From Protula sp. h YS-2021 (lineage: Eukaryota > Annelida > Polychaeta > Sabellida > Serpulidae), in the NCBI GenBank assembly GCA_949752745.1, contig OX457027.1:56424053-56488052 (forward strand): a stretch of DNA of 64,000 bases, in the 5' to 3' direction. The notes beneath the pieces are model-generated. The model ran no database searches. It saw only the letters and a list, made by a program, of their open reading frames with translations, and had not been told where the DNA came from. The position numbers and the translations under genes were made by a program. Position 1 is the first letter of the stretch; each line of letters begins with the position of its first letter. Shown here piece by piece: positions 11,973 to 26,161 of this stretch.

Positions 11973-14900
11973 GTAAGAATTTTCCCCCGATATTGTCAAC
12001 ATAAGCCCTTGCCATATGTTGCATGATTGTCGTAAGCGATGACTCAACAGTGCTTACAATGGCGATAACTAGCATCCCCTGCCCAACCCTCAACCCCAAA
12101 TCTGGAGCCTTCGATCGCGTTAAAATGTTTAGAACTTCATTATTCACAAATCAAAATACTAAATATCAAGGCATGAGGAAAACTTTCATTATCCTGAAAG
12201 ATCGAGCGACATAATTAAAAATTTATTAAATCGATACGAAAAATTACCAGCAATGTATTAGTGTGCCCCTAAGTAAACGTGGATTGCAGCCAGCTGTTTA
12301 ACTTGTTTATTGTTTCAGTTGTTTAATTGATTAGATGGAGCTAAATATCTGAAACGTTTAACTGCCATTGCTAACGTTTGTTTTCAAACCACTTACTCAC
12401 TTTTGAGGCGATGTCCAGCCGACTGTTTTACGCGTTGGTGCCAGATTTGTTTACTAGAATTACTCTGACGGTTTCTTTGGTATCAAATGAGTTTGAAACA
12501 ATAACAGGATCCAATAAAATTCTACCTAAGGCTGAAGTTGAATTACCTGGGATTTTATTTCTCCATTTATAGTTTCCTTAACTGGTTTTTCCTAACCTCA
12601 AAAGTTAAGCCTTTCCAGTTCTTGTGTGTTAAAAAAGTGAGGAATAAAACAGAGTAAAAGAGATGGCAAAAAATTGAACAAGCTGAATGCAGTGTGTGTA
12701 TGGTGAAAACTAGAAAACTTATATTGTCTTTACTTCTCAGATCGCCATCTTCATATCTTTTATTATCCTTTCTTGCTCTCTGCAAGTCTGCAGAACAAAC
12801 ATTTGCTCCTGGTGAGGCAGGGCTTTAGATTAACTTTTTTGGCATCTGTCGTTGGGACAGGACATGTTGAAGTCTACCTGTCCAGTGTAACAGGCTATCT
12901 TGCCCTATGTACAGGGGGGGGGGGGGTAGACTAGGTTATCATCCCCCCTCCAATATATTTCCCCCCCCCCCACGAATTTTTAGCCTAGTCTATCTTCCCC
13001 CAGGGGGGAGGGGTGTACAGCTGATATCCTGTAAAACCGGCTACAACTACCAATTGTTTTGCCTTTTAACTTGGTGTTTAAAATTAGTTAAGTAGTATCA
13101 AGCATCTATCCATCCTATCTGAAATAAAAGAAACGCTTTTTTAACCGATCACAGTTTTAAGAAAGTCTAAAATCAGGTTTGTTAGAATTTACATCAGCAT
13201 ATTGCTTAATACGGCGTGTGAGAATTTTAATCATAGAGGTTTACACTATAATGGCCAAGTCACCCGAGCCGTCAACGGTGAAGTGTCAAACGCGAGTTTA
13301 TCCCTTGGCGACCAGGTCGGGCAGTCGTTAAGGTACAGCCCTGCAAAGTTCCTTCACATAGTCAAATGGGCGTATCATGTAAAACGACACTTAGGCATGA
13401 CTCTGGATTGGTAGACTAACTTTCCTGCCCTTTGGCTACCAAGGAAAACTTGTACCATCCATCACAGCCTCATCAAGAAGTCAAGCCCCATTAAGGCTAC
13501 ACTGGACAGAGCAGGAATGTGGCATGTGAGGAAAAGAGGCAATAGCTGCAATGGATCAGTTGCTACTTGTTCAAGGCAGTCAGGCGTCAAAAATTTATGT
13601 GTATTTTTGCATTGAAAAGGTCACTCTGCACAATATAAGCCAGAGTAGACTCCCCGTCCTATAAGCACTGACCTGTCATGCTATACGCAGATCAACTTCC
13701 ATCAGAGCTTGGAATCTATCTGCTATGCAGGTAGGATAACAGGAAGACGAAAATGTAATAAAAACGAAAGCCATTATACTAGAGCAGGTAACAAGGAACC
13801 AGGAACTTGTCCAGTCTTGCATATGCCCTCCTTGAAAATTCATCGCTTTTTTTTTTAATCTAGCTGGCCCTGTCAAAGGATGAAAACATAATGGTTCTGG
13901 TAAGCACCTTTTTATGCAGCATGGAGAGAAACACAAACTTTCTTCTTTAACAATAGCCTTCTGCAAGTTTCGAAAGCTCAATGTTCCTTTGAAACACCTC
14001 TGGTTTTTTGCATTGTGGATGTCTACTTATAAACAAATAAAGAAAGGAAGAAATATCTTTCACAAAGTCGTCAAAACACAGACTGTCCTTCATTCCAATG
14101 CCACAGCCATGTCCGTGCATAGAATAAACCATTACTTTACAATCATCTCTGGTATCTCTCTGGCTTGCCAAGAACGACGCCTATTTATGAAGCCAATAAG
14201 TCACTGAATATTATCACTTACTTGGAAACATACGGGACGGTGTTGTCTATAACCTTACCATCTTCATTTATGTTGTAAATTTTAGCTTTCCACATTTGCT
14301 CTCGTAGCTATTAAAACTTGATAGCTACGAATTTCAAGTGTTTTTGCCTATAATTATTGAAGAGCTGTCAAATGAACAGTTAATATAATCTCTTTCTTGA
14401 AAATTGTAAAATTGTGACCTTATATATGTTACAGGGAATCTGTGTAATTAGGGATTTTATGAAATCCCTAGGGAATTCGTGTAATGAATAAGCTTATATT
14501 GATTGTAACACTATTTTGAAAAATTATTCATTCAGAAAGGCTGTTTAGCGGTTCTTCAAAACTGTGTATCCCTTTTCACATCGAAAGCAATCTAAATTTA
14601 TAACATTACCATCCAAAAATAACAATTCGGCGTGAAATGTGACATAAGTTACGTAGGATAAAAAATACCGCTAAATTCAGGTACTGAAGTATCTCATGAA
14701 TGATAGTTGGGCAATCGAGTGCTTTGAGTATATTGATTCAAAATCTACTATTAATTTCCGTAAAATACTACATTGCAAACATGAAAATTCTCAATAAAAA
14801 CATCAAAATTGATTGAGCAAGTTATTATACGAATCCACTAGGGATTTCATGAAATCCCTAATTTCACAGATTCCCTGTAACATATACACAGAATTATGAC

Positions 14901-17900
14901 GGGAATATCCCAGTAAAATATTGATGGATAAAATTTCAAGAAAAATAGCATTATCATTTTTAAAATGGCAATATTTTGGCACTTTTTACAAGGGAGAGAT
15001 TTAGCAATAGACAAAGCTGCACGGGATATTGGAGTTTCTATGAGCATGTCTTGATTACCACAGATCCTGGACTTTTCGGGTTATTTTTGTCGCCAGTTTA
15101 TGAATCCCCCAAGGTGTAAATCGAGTAATATCCCAGATACAAGAATCTCACCTAGTTTCTTTTAACACCTTTTTCTCAAATTCTTTCTAATTATATAAGA
15201 TTGTCTAACTTTTTTCTGCCTTGAATCCAGTTTTGAAGATTTCCTGCAATGCCTCTGTGATATGTTTTCATAAATTTTTAAAGCTGTTCTCCTTAAGTGC
15301 ACTTGTTGCTTGAGCTGGTGCTTCTACATCTAATGGCTTTGAAGTGACTGGAGTAAAAAAACAGCTACATCACTTTCTTAGAAGATAATACAAGTCAGTA
15401 AAGGTTACGTAATCATAAACAATCAAATGAAATCCATCTGGATCAGGCAGGATAAAAACCATTCCATCTAATTGCCAGGCGAAAAGTAACAAGAACACGA
15501 TCACCGTTACCAGTCCAAACAGACGCTTGATCAAAATTACAGAGAACTTTGAACCCTCGACATTTCAGACACATGCTTGGCAATATAATAAATTTCCCTT
15601 ATCATTATTCGGCAACTGATACAAACTCTGTTATCATCAAGCACCAACACTGTTTGCATCATCACCCATATTATTTTGACGAATGTGCTGTCAATTTGAT
15701 ATGAGAAGACGAGTAAAGGGGTCAACCAGGTTTAGAAATAAAAATCCGGTCTCATCCATAAGATCAGATTTGACAAAACATCCCTGTGGTTAACCACTGA
15801 GATTCTAACAACACAAACAAATGTATCAGATTGAATTTTATTTTAAAAAAAAGAGTACTAGTTTGTAGAAACTAGAACATAACTTTAGTGACCCAAACTC
15901 ACAATATTCATAAGAAATGGAATTCATATTTGCTATTGTTGTAGCAATGCCCTGTATGTTATGGGTTTAAAGCCCGAACATGCGCAACCAAAACTCTTGG
16001 CAATTTGAGCAAACCGGCTGAAAAAAAAAACATATAACGCTTGACAAAGAGCATAGAAACGTAACCGAAATTGATGAGCAGGTTTGAGATAGAAGCGAGT
16101 CATGTTTACATTCACCTCCAAAATATATGTAGCAATCGTTTGCTTGCATTTCTAAACAAACTGACAAAGGTGCAATATTTATATGTATACTAGGTATTTC
16201 GTAAAGCCTTTTTGCTATTTATTGGAGATGTTTTCTACCCATTTTGCTTGAGTGAGAGCCACAAGGCCAACTGATAGATTCATACAGTAACTGAGATAGC
16301 GAAAATTGCAATGATAATCAGTGCGTCCTTTTTTTGTTTGTTTGTCTTTAAGTTATTTGTTTTTGTTGTTTTTTTTTCTTCACTTCAGCAAATGCGATTT
16401 GGAATGTTCGTTTTTACATTAAAACAATCCTGTATCACTTAAAAGTAGAATTCTTACGTCCTTGTTATGCGTTAACTCGCCCAATGAGCTCACATGTACT
16501 TCCGTACTAGTGGACATATTTCTCGAACTCTGGTTTGATATCTGAGCTACCCGCATTTCCAGGCACCCTGTATAAACACAAGAACCGCGGGACAAGATCG
16601 CCCCGGAATTAAGACATCGGAAATAAGACGTTTCGTCACTGTTCCAGTTTACTGGGAACATCGGAAATAAAACCACGGTGACCCCGGAAATAAGACCATT
16701 TTTGAACAATTATGGGATCCTGATGTTTTACGGTCGTTACTAGGACTCGGTATATGCCAGTTGTAAACTTTCTGAAATTGGTTGCAAATTCACTTGAAAG
16801 AATATTATCATAGAACTGAACATTTTAATTCCATTAAAGAATTACTGTTTATATCATGAAAGGTATTTGTTGTATATTTTCTACAAATTCCAGGAAGTGA
16901 TCAGGGAATCTCCAGGGCCCAGTTACTCGACCGATACTCTATAAGATAGACAATTAAACTTTCAGGATCATTGACGGGGTACAGTATGATGGGGAGGTGA
17001 AAGAAAAGGAGGCGGCACGAAAGCAGTACGAAAAGGCCAAAAGGAAGGGACAAAGCGCTGGTCAGGTGGCCTCCAAGTATGTATCCTTGCAATACTTAAA
17101 ATCTGCCTGCGTTCCCCGTTCGGTTTGGAGTTCATTTCACATTTAATTAATGATATAAGGGATCTATGATAATGAGCACTGACTTTTTAATCTCTGCCCT
17201 GATGTCTGCCAAATGATATTTTTTTTAAAGACTGTCCACAGATATAAACTGGAACAACATTCATGTTACAATGTTATTCCCTTACCACCACCAACACCAT
17301 CACCTTAATTCCCCTCTTGAATTACACTTCGCTTTTCTAAGCAATAACCCCATCATTAAGAAAAAATAAGTATTAAGTTATCAGTCTATGGAGTTTTTTT
17401 GACATTTTTTTGTCGTCTTCTTTTCTGGCACTATGAACCCTAATACAACGAAACTTTGGACTTGTGTAGAACTTGTGAATAATAATAATAACATGGATAT
17501 TTTTGGCGGTGGCCATAACATCCAGTTTCAGAAAATGGCCCCCTAAATGTTTCGCTGGGGCCGCGATGGCCCACAGATTCCATAAATTGCCCCCAGTTTT
17601 TATGGCTGAGGGCCATTGTATGCATGTTGTAAAATACTTTATATCATTCAAGAAAAAATTCATTGAAGGAAGTATTTTTGCGTTTTAATTTTTGTCAAGT
17701 GTTTAACATTTCGCTAGCGAAATACGGTTCTAGTTCTATTTGAATTAGCGCAAGGAGTAAAATTTAAATGTCGTCTGATGACCCATTTTTCCAGATTTAA
17801 GTTTAACCAATTAAAAGCATAGTAGATGACATTTTCACATTAATTTGCTGTTGTTTAAAGATTTTATATCAAAATATCAAGAAGCGGTATCGGAAATTGA

Positions 17901-20900
17901 ATTTATTGACATCACTCTTTTTTTGTTTTTGTTTTTGTTTTGTTTTGCTGTCAACGATGGAATATTTTTAAAACAAATATTTAATTCGTGATTATCATCA
18001 TAACACGCCAAGTTTGTTATATTAGGAAATAATGTCTTGGTATCATTAAGAGAATTGTAGAAAATGTGATACTTAAATACAAATACTTACAATTTCAAGA
18101 TATCAATAACTGATTTCTGTAGGGTTGTGTCCGCAGTGAAAGGAATCAAATACCTGTCATCAAGAATAGTTGTATTTAGAAATGTGTATCGAAAATTTGT
18201 CATTTTCTCCTCAAATTTAAGCCATAGCTACACACTGAAATATTTGCTTTTGCTAAAAATAATACTGTAAAGTTTACTCGCATATGTTTTATATAAAGTA
18301 TTGATGTTTAAATAATGTAAGAACAGCTTATTGTGCTACTTGTTTTATTATTTTTTAAGGTCACTAAAGGAGTCCAACAATTTCAAGATAAACGTGAATG
18401 TAGCAGCAGAGGATCGGGTTCGATTTACCCTCCTCTACGATGAGCTACTCAAACGACGATTGGGTCTTTATGAGCACGTGATCAACATAAACCCAGGACA
18501 GCCGGTGCGCGATTTGAAGGTCAAGGTCAACATCGTTGAATCGAGAAAGCTTACGATTCTGAATGTACCCGAAATACTACCTTTGCACGAGAATATTGTG
18601 TTTCCAACTGGTAATTTATCCGAGTTCTTTTATAGCAATTTCTTACCGATGTTAACACCTGATCTGGGCGGCTTATGCCTTGAATAATCAGATTTTGTGA
18701 AATCCGTAATCTATTAAACCATTCCAATACGCAAGCAGGAAAATGAGGTTTTCTGTTTTTATTGCGTGCGTTCTCTTGTAGTGGAACTGATATTGTTTAA
18801 TATTGTGTTCACTTATTTTCCGAACGGTTGATAAACATGACTTCAATTTTTTTATCTCCGATAACACGTTGGCATTAAAAGTGACAAAGCTCTTGGTAAA
18901 CAAAAATTCAGTTTATCTGCTTCAATTGTTCTTGTGAGGATGAGAACACAAGGATGAAAGCTTGGAAAAGTAAACATTTGAATATGTCTCTGTTTCTCTC
19001 AAAAAAGAAAACCCACTTGCTGTGATAACTCGACCGAGGCCCAACGAAGCTATCATTTCGTACTCGCCTTCTGTGTCACAGCAGCGAGAGAACACGGTAG
19101 ATGGCATCTCCGGCAGATTTGTGGTCCAGTATGACATCGAACGAAAGCTAGATGGGGGAGAGATCCAGGTAAGGTCCAACCACCTGCCGCTTTTCCAATG
19201 TGATGGCAACATATGTATTTTAAAGTGAGTGTTTTATACTAACTGCAGTTACAACTCGTGTTTAGAGTGTGGTTGTAGGTTCCTATAGGCTTTTCAATCG
19301 GTGGCTAGATAATACGGTTTCATGTTTTTCCTTTTTCATCCCTGCAAATTCCTGATAGAAGGCAAATTAAGAAAATGATGGAAAAAAGGCTTGAGCGGGC
19401 GATGGAATCCGCCTAGATTCTGTTAACAAAATTAGATGTGTGCATTGATATTAGTTGGTTCCGGCCGTTCTAGTATTTTCTCTGTTTATATGTTTAACTC
19501 GAGATGCGACCAGGCACGTTTACATGTTTTAATGGAACTAGTTCCAGTTGCGCTAAATTCAAAAGCTTATTTACGCAGGTATTATATAGTAAGGGAAATA
19601 CATATGTGAGAAACTAGACTGAGCGGACAATGCAATAAAATACAGAAAAATAAAACATGATTACTTAATCTTTTCTGAGAAAAGAAAACATATAACAAGA
19701 TGATTAAAAGGCCTATGCTCTAAAGAAATATTACAAGAGGAGGCATAATGCCCTGAATATTTAATATTCTATGATCAAATGGATCCCGTGGCAAGAAAGA
19801 CCGAATGCTGTTTTGCAGACTGGTTCTAAAGCGGTCTGTTCATAGTTTGCCAGTGACTTGTGCAGCCATTCATTTTAACCCAAAATATATGTTAATGTTT
19901 TATGCATCTGTACTTTGTAAAATATCCTATTTTAAAACTTTCATACAAAAAATAGACTTTTCAATGTATTTATAAAAACTGAACGAGAAGGCATGCAAAG
20001 TGGATTGTGTGAAATATGATCACATAACTAACATGTTATACATGATACAATTGTACTTCATTAGAAATCCAAACCCCAAAAGATGGTGTTTTTGCTTGCG
20101 CAAGCTTTCAATTTTAAGGACCATTGAGTTGTTGAATTATAAATGGCAGTTGTTTGTTTGAAAGTTATCAAACATAATAGCTCTTATAGTGTTGAAGTCT
20201 TTCCATTCTGTTATGAAATCTCAGATTGTCTATACATTTAGACGAAAAATTGCCACAGCTATTTTTCTACATCACGCAACATTTTGTTTTGTTTGTACAA
20301 TGTCACTTTCTGTTCATTCTTAAAATCTCAGCATGTTGCAAGGTTGCCCTTTAAAATGTTTCATCTGCAGGACAAAAAATGTATTTCTCACAAAAAGTAA
20401 TATATTGCAATAATATAGCAATATTATAGGTCGTTTTATAATTATTTAAAGATATAATTATCTCTGTAGATTGTACAATTAAGAAAATTTTGCTTCACAA
20501 CCTGATATTCTCTCCATAACTCCCTGCCAGTGGAAATGTGCAATTAAAGCCAGAGGAGTGGCAGGGAGTACTGTCGTACAGAATAGTTGCCATACGTTTC
20601 CGTGACTTTTTAAAGCACCCCCTAAAGTGTTAAGTTTTAACTAATACCCCCTTTTAACCAAAACCTATCACCTATTTTGGGGGCATTATTAACACTTGAC
20701 AAGCCTTTGGCTTGCAAGGGTTATATGAATTTGTGCGAGCAAAATTCGTCCTTTTTTTCTTCTTGACAGTTTTTCCGATTTTTTGTGTCTTGTTCTTCTC
20801 TGACACTATGGGCCCTACGACCATGAAACTAGGGACTTATGAAGAGCCTGATCTGAACATGTGCATGTCACTTTTTATTTTCGTCTTTGATTTCTTCGTT

Positions 20901-23900
20901 TTCTTTGTTAAAACGCCATGTGAAAAGAGTGTATTTTTTGCAAATAAATGTGGAGCATTTAACGCTCATCACAGAACACACAGTTGCTTAGCCTTGTGCG
21001 AATTCTCACTGCGTAAATAGATAACGCGGCGTATGCCTGATCAGTCAATAAAACTTTAAGTCAACAACAACCAAACACTACTCGGCTTATAAGACGTATT
21101 CATGCTGTGTTGTTTGCAATATATTATTCAAGAAAAAGCCCATTGAAGGAAGTATTTTTGCGTTTTAATTTTTATCAAGTGTTTAACATTTCGCTAGCGG
21201 AATGAGCTTCTAGTTTTAAGGTAAAATAAGAGTGCGTTCACAATATTTATCAGGACGGTTCTTGTCTTTAACATTTGCGCCATGGCTTTTAGTGAGTAGG
21301 GCACCAGTTTTATATTACACGCTTCTTATTTTTCACTACCTCTCCTTGTAAAAAAAATGTTTAAAAATATAAAGATCTTTTCAGCTTACTCATTCAATCT
21401 CTGTATAACTTAATACGTCACACGAACGTCTTATGGTGAGCAAACAAGTTATTTCACACTTTGTCGTATTTATATCGTATTTATATTCAGCTAACTATTT
21501 CTTCTGAAGAGTCTCGGAAAGCAAACTGATCCAGCGAATGGCATTTAAAAAATAGATATTATTATTATTATTATTATTATTTGGCTTTGTTTATTTATTG
21601 CCAGGTGGTGGATGGTTATTTTGTGCATTACTTCGCACCCGGAGGCCTTGAAGCTGTGGATAAAAACATCGTATTCATCCTAGACACAAGCGGTTCTATG
21701 CAAGGGAAGAAAATATCCCAAACCAAAGACGCCATGGACACAATCCTCGAAGATTTGCGGTCCGGCGACGCCTTCAACGTGTTGACATTTGCCGCCGGTG
21801 TGAATGAGTGGAGAGAAAATGGAATGGTGCACGCGGACGCCAGCAGCATCCAGGCAGCGAAACATTACGTCAGCACTCTGGAAGCCAGCGGAGGTACAGC
21901 TATTTACACAATATTTACTAATGTTTCTGTGGCAGAAATTTCGGCCGTAAAAAAATTGCAATTTCGTGGGCAATGTTTTTGCATGTGTACTCAGCGAATT
22001 ACTGTTAAATTTGATTAACATTTCACATTTTTGTTACATTTTAAAGCAGGAAATAGGATTCACGATTCACTGCTAAAAACAAACGCCTTTAGTGTATAAA
22101 GTGCAATTTGCCGAAAATATCACTACTGGCCCCAGGGACTGTTGGAGATTGGAGTGAACGGCCTGGGATGCGAAAAATTTCTTCAAATTATTCAAAACTC
22201 TTTATTTTACTCAGATCTTGCGCAAAGTACGAACAGATTGGTTGGTAGTACAAATGATACTCCTTCAGAAAAGGACTAAAATTCATTAATCTGTTTTCAA
22301 AATCACCGTCTTGAAACTGTTATGCTAATTCGAAATAATCCCTTTTAATACCGATCGATAATGTGCCACAGGGATTCCTCAAAAGTAAAAAAAAAATATT
22401 CCGTACATATAAAGGTGTATCGGTTTTCAGAAAGTTAGGGATGTTAGGACAAAAAATAAACATGATTTTATAAATCATCATATAGAAAATACTTGTTTTT
22501 TATTTTTTTTTTTTATATTTTATTTTATTTTTTTGTAATAAGCACACCATGTTGTTGGCGTAACGAAGTTTATTGTCTTATGCACCCCTGAAACATTGAT
22601 TCAATAAGCGCGCAGAGGACACACAATAGGCCTGTATTCTCCTTTAGCCCTTGAGTTTGGGTCCACAATATGTGGGCTAAAGAATTCACCAAAATAGAAC
22701 TAAGAAGACCGATTCAAAGTGATTCGGAGCACTGGTTTTGCTCTTGAGCTGACGGTGCATTTTGCATCAAAATCGACAGATTTCATTTGCAAAATGTGGA
22801 TTTTAATATTGCATGAGCTTAAGTTATGATGCATTTTTGTACAAAATAATAAATTTTACTGACAAAAATTCGAAAATTCGACAATTTTATTTCATCGACG
22901 GGGTACAAAATACTCCAATTTATCAATTCGAATTTCACAACTATGAAGAATTGTTTAAAAAATTTTTTTTTGTATTTAAAATTGTGATTTTACACAGTGG
23001 TGCCAGAAATGCCTTTTATTCAAATAAGTAATCCAATTTGAAGCTAATGCGAAGCGGCTGTGCGTTCGGCCTGGTGGCCTAATGGATAAGGCGTCTGACT
23101 TCGGTTTCAGTTAGGGCTGTGGAAATCAGAAGATTGAGGGTTCGAGTCCCTTCCGGGTCGATTTTTTTAATTGTGCTGTTTCAAGGAAACAACGTCCATG
23201 CATTATCAAAATGTAGAACTTTGGACATCTGCAGTAGTGGAATTACCATTACAATATTTTCGACACTCATTTATCAACTGAATATTTCAAATCCACAATC
23301 CCGCTAAACATAAGAACGTTTTTGTTTGGTTGTGAAAAGGTTATAACATTTTTCTAACCAAAAACGAACCTTTTTTGATTGTAAAAACGTTATATTTAGC
23401 AACCAAATGAAAACGTTATTTTACAAACCAAAATCAAACCTAATTTGGTTGTAAAAACGTTACATTTACCAACCAAATAAAACGTTTTTTTCCAAACCCA
23501 AAACAAACGTATGGTACTAGAACGTTATTGAAATTGATTTTTAAAGAACCAAAAACAAACGTTTTGTATAAGAACGTTATTATATCAATTTTAAAGAATG
23601 TCATATATTGGAGCGCCAGGGAAATGTTATAGGCATTTTAATACTTTTGTAAAGTAATTTTAGATGTGAATAATATACTCGCAATAACAAGAATTACATC
23701 TTAGATGCGAAACGTCAAATTCAATTAACATATATTTAACTAATTACTGTAAGCTATAACTAAGCATTAAGTGTGCAGATAAAAAAGCCCATAAAAAGGG
23801 AGGGGATAGACCTTGGAGGAATTTCCGTTAGGGGGAATTGTTCGGGGAGGGGGATTCGAAGTGGGAAGAGTAGGGGTGGTGGGAGTTGGTTCAGGGGAAT

Positions 23901-26079
23901 TGTCTTAGACATACATTTCAATGGATGCGTCGTGGCGTAGTGGTAAGTTCGTCGCTTTGGATGCCAGAGGTTCCCGATTCAAACCCAGCCAGGTATAAAT
24001 GATTCGTGAAATGTTAGTTGCAAAAAAAACATTAATGGTAGTTCTTAAAAATGAAATATGATGTGATGATGGTGCAAGATGCAGCCTCCCAGAGTGAGTA
24101 CTACTTTGAAGAATGTTGAAGGATATTTTTTTAATATTTTGTTTTACGCACGTTTCACGATAAAAGGTTTTCTTAAGGTTCTAAACGTTCTAAAAAGGTT
24201 TTTTATAAAACGTTTTTAGAACCTTGCGAAAAAACGTTTTTCCGCATTTCATATGCAATCTTTAGAAAACGTTTTTTGCAACTTCAAAAGGTTCGGGAAA
24301 AAACGTTTTTAAAACGTTATTTCAACCAAATTTGTTTTACGGGATAACTTTCAAATACCCATGTTTTTGAAGACACTTTATTTTCCTTTTTTAATTAGTT
24401 GCAACATAAAAGTTATTTTTTGTAACACCTGCTAAACTTTCACAAAGAAATGTTGAAACAATTTTAACCCAAGTTTAAAAAATCGAAAACTTGTTTGACT
24501 TGCCAGCTTAGTAGCTGGGGCGTCTGACTTCGGTTTCAATACTGTCATCTTTTTTGTGTGTTTTTGGGACCCCAAACCATCCATTATGTTTTTTACACGA
24601 CTTAATGGATTGGCATATATAAGTTATTGATGGCCCTTGATCATAGCCACCGAGTGACACACTCATGAAGCTCATCCCGTTACATCTTTTTTTTTTTTTT
24701 TTTACTTTCCACTCTTACAGATGGTTTTTCAAGAAATTTAAGATGTTGCTACAAACACACAAGACATAATGTTAATTTTCAGGAAAAGATCTGTATTTTC
24801 TTGAAACATAAAAGGTGGTTCGAAAAAGAGTTAAGAATTTTTTGGTTTATTAATTATACATGAATACCACAGTCACTGTTGGCGTGAAAGCCAACATTCA
24901 TACATAAGGAATTTTCAGCACCATATTTGACCATACGTTGAGGGTAGAATTTGCCATAGGGTGACGTTGGTTAAAATATGTAAAATAGGTTCTCTAAAAC
25001 AGATCTTAGTCAAAATGTCTGGAGATACAGGTTACCCTTATGTTACCGCATAATCACCATATGGTAAGCACATGATCACCACATTTTACCAAATAACAAC
25101 AACAGCCATCCATAAAGTTCATCACAAATCTTCTTCAAACATGTGTTCACCACATGATGAAACATGCGTTTAGCATGTGCTTACCAAAACATTAACACAT
25201 TTGTGACATATGGAGACAGTATCGACATACACTTACCACATATCGTTAACATATGTTATCCCATTGGTTATAGCTCATGCAGTATGGTGACCATATACGG
25301 TGACCATATGTTCAATATATGTTGACCACATGCTGATTATGATTAACAAAGATGGTTTAGCATGGCAAAAATATCTTCACCACGTAGTCACCATAAGGCA
25401 TGAGCTATAACCATCCTTTATATAAAAAAATGTTAAACATGTGTTAACGATGTGGCTCAACATGTGTTAACATGTGTTAACGATGTGGCTCAACATGTGT
25501 TAACATGTGTTAACGATGTGGCTCAACACACTAGAACTAAAATGTTGATCCTATGTTTTGTTGACACTGTACAAAAAGGCTTAACTTTAGGTCGTGAACG
25601 CCACTTGCTAGCAACATTAAAAAAGTGTAATATAAGAAAGCAGAATACTGAAAATGAAGACAGACAACGTTGGCAGACAGCGCGGCGAAACTGGTTTTTG
25701 AAAGCATATCACTCAATAAACACTATATTAATTTTGCCACAAATTTATTGGCAATTAAATCTTCTCTAGTAATTTGAACACCAAGATAAGATGCAGGGAT
25801 AGAAATTTTCGCATGACAGACTGTCGATTTTCAACTGACGTCCACTCTCCAAATATTTCGTCACATGGTTACCATATATGGTAACATATGTTGACCATAT
25901 GTTTGAATGCATTTTACATGGGTGTATTTTACTGTATAGTTACCAAAGTTTGCTACATGGTGGCACAAAACATTAAGATTTATGGCAAGCATAAAGCAAA
26001 CACGTGTTAAGCATGTGGTAACCATGTGTTAACTACATATGGGAATGTTCATCTAGCATGCACGAGCATGTAGTAATTT

Positions 26080-26161
<82 letters not shown>

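Larger units (their letters stand above)
11973..16965. other. ITIH-like intron 1
   Basis: About 5 kb. It holds a CAGGGCTTTA-ended MITE (12818-13343), a long-TIR element (14423-14886) and a region with repeated CGGAAATAAGAC words (16590-16700). Frames on the minus strand at 13676-13981 and 15537-15725 showed no recognisable domain. Confidence 0.7.

Noticed and set aside
13676..14207. Overlapping frames on both strands that might be a transposase fragment
   Set aside because: No motif recognised, and the frames do not continue coherently across stops.
15537..15725. Minus-strand 62-residue frame
   Set aside because: No domain, no splice context, no partner exon.
20712..21020. Hydrophobic 102-residue frame starting MQGLYEFVRAKFVLFFFLTV, possible signal peptide exon
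   Set aside because: Lies within a Helitron-like repeat that has a second copy at 17399-17733, and sits in the middle of the ITIH gene.
23923..23992. Functional tRNA-Pro gene
   Set aside because: Box A and B are present but stems are imperfect and it lies inside a TIR element; better explained as a SINE head.
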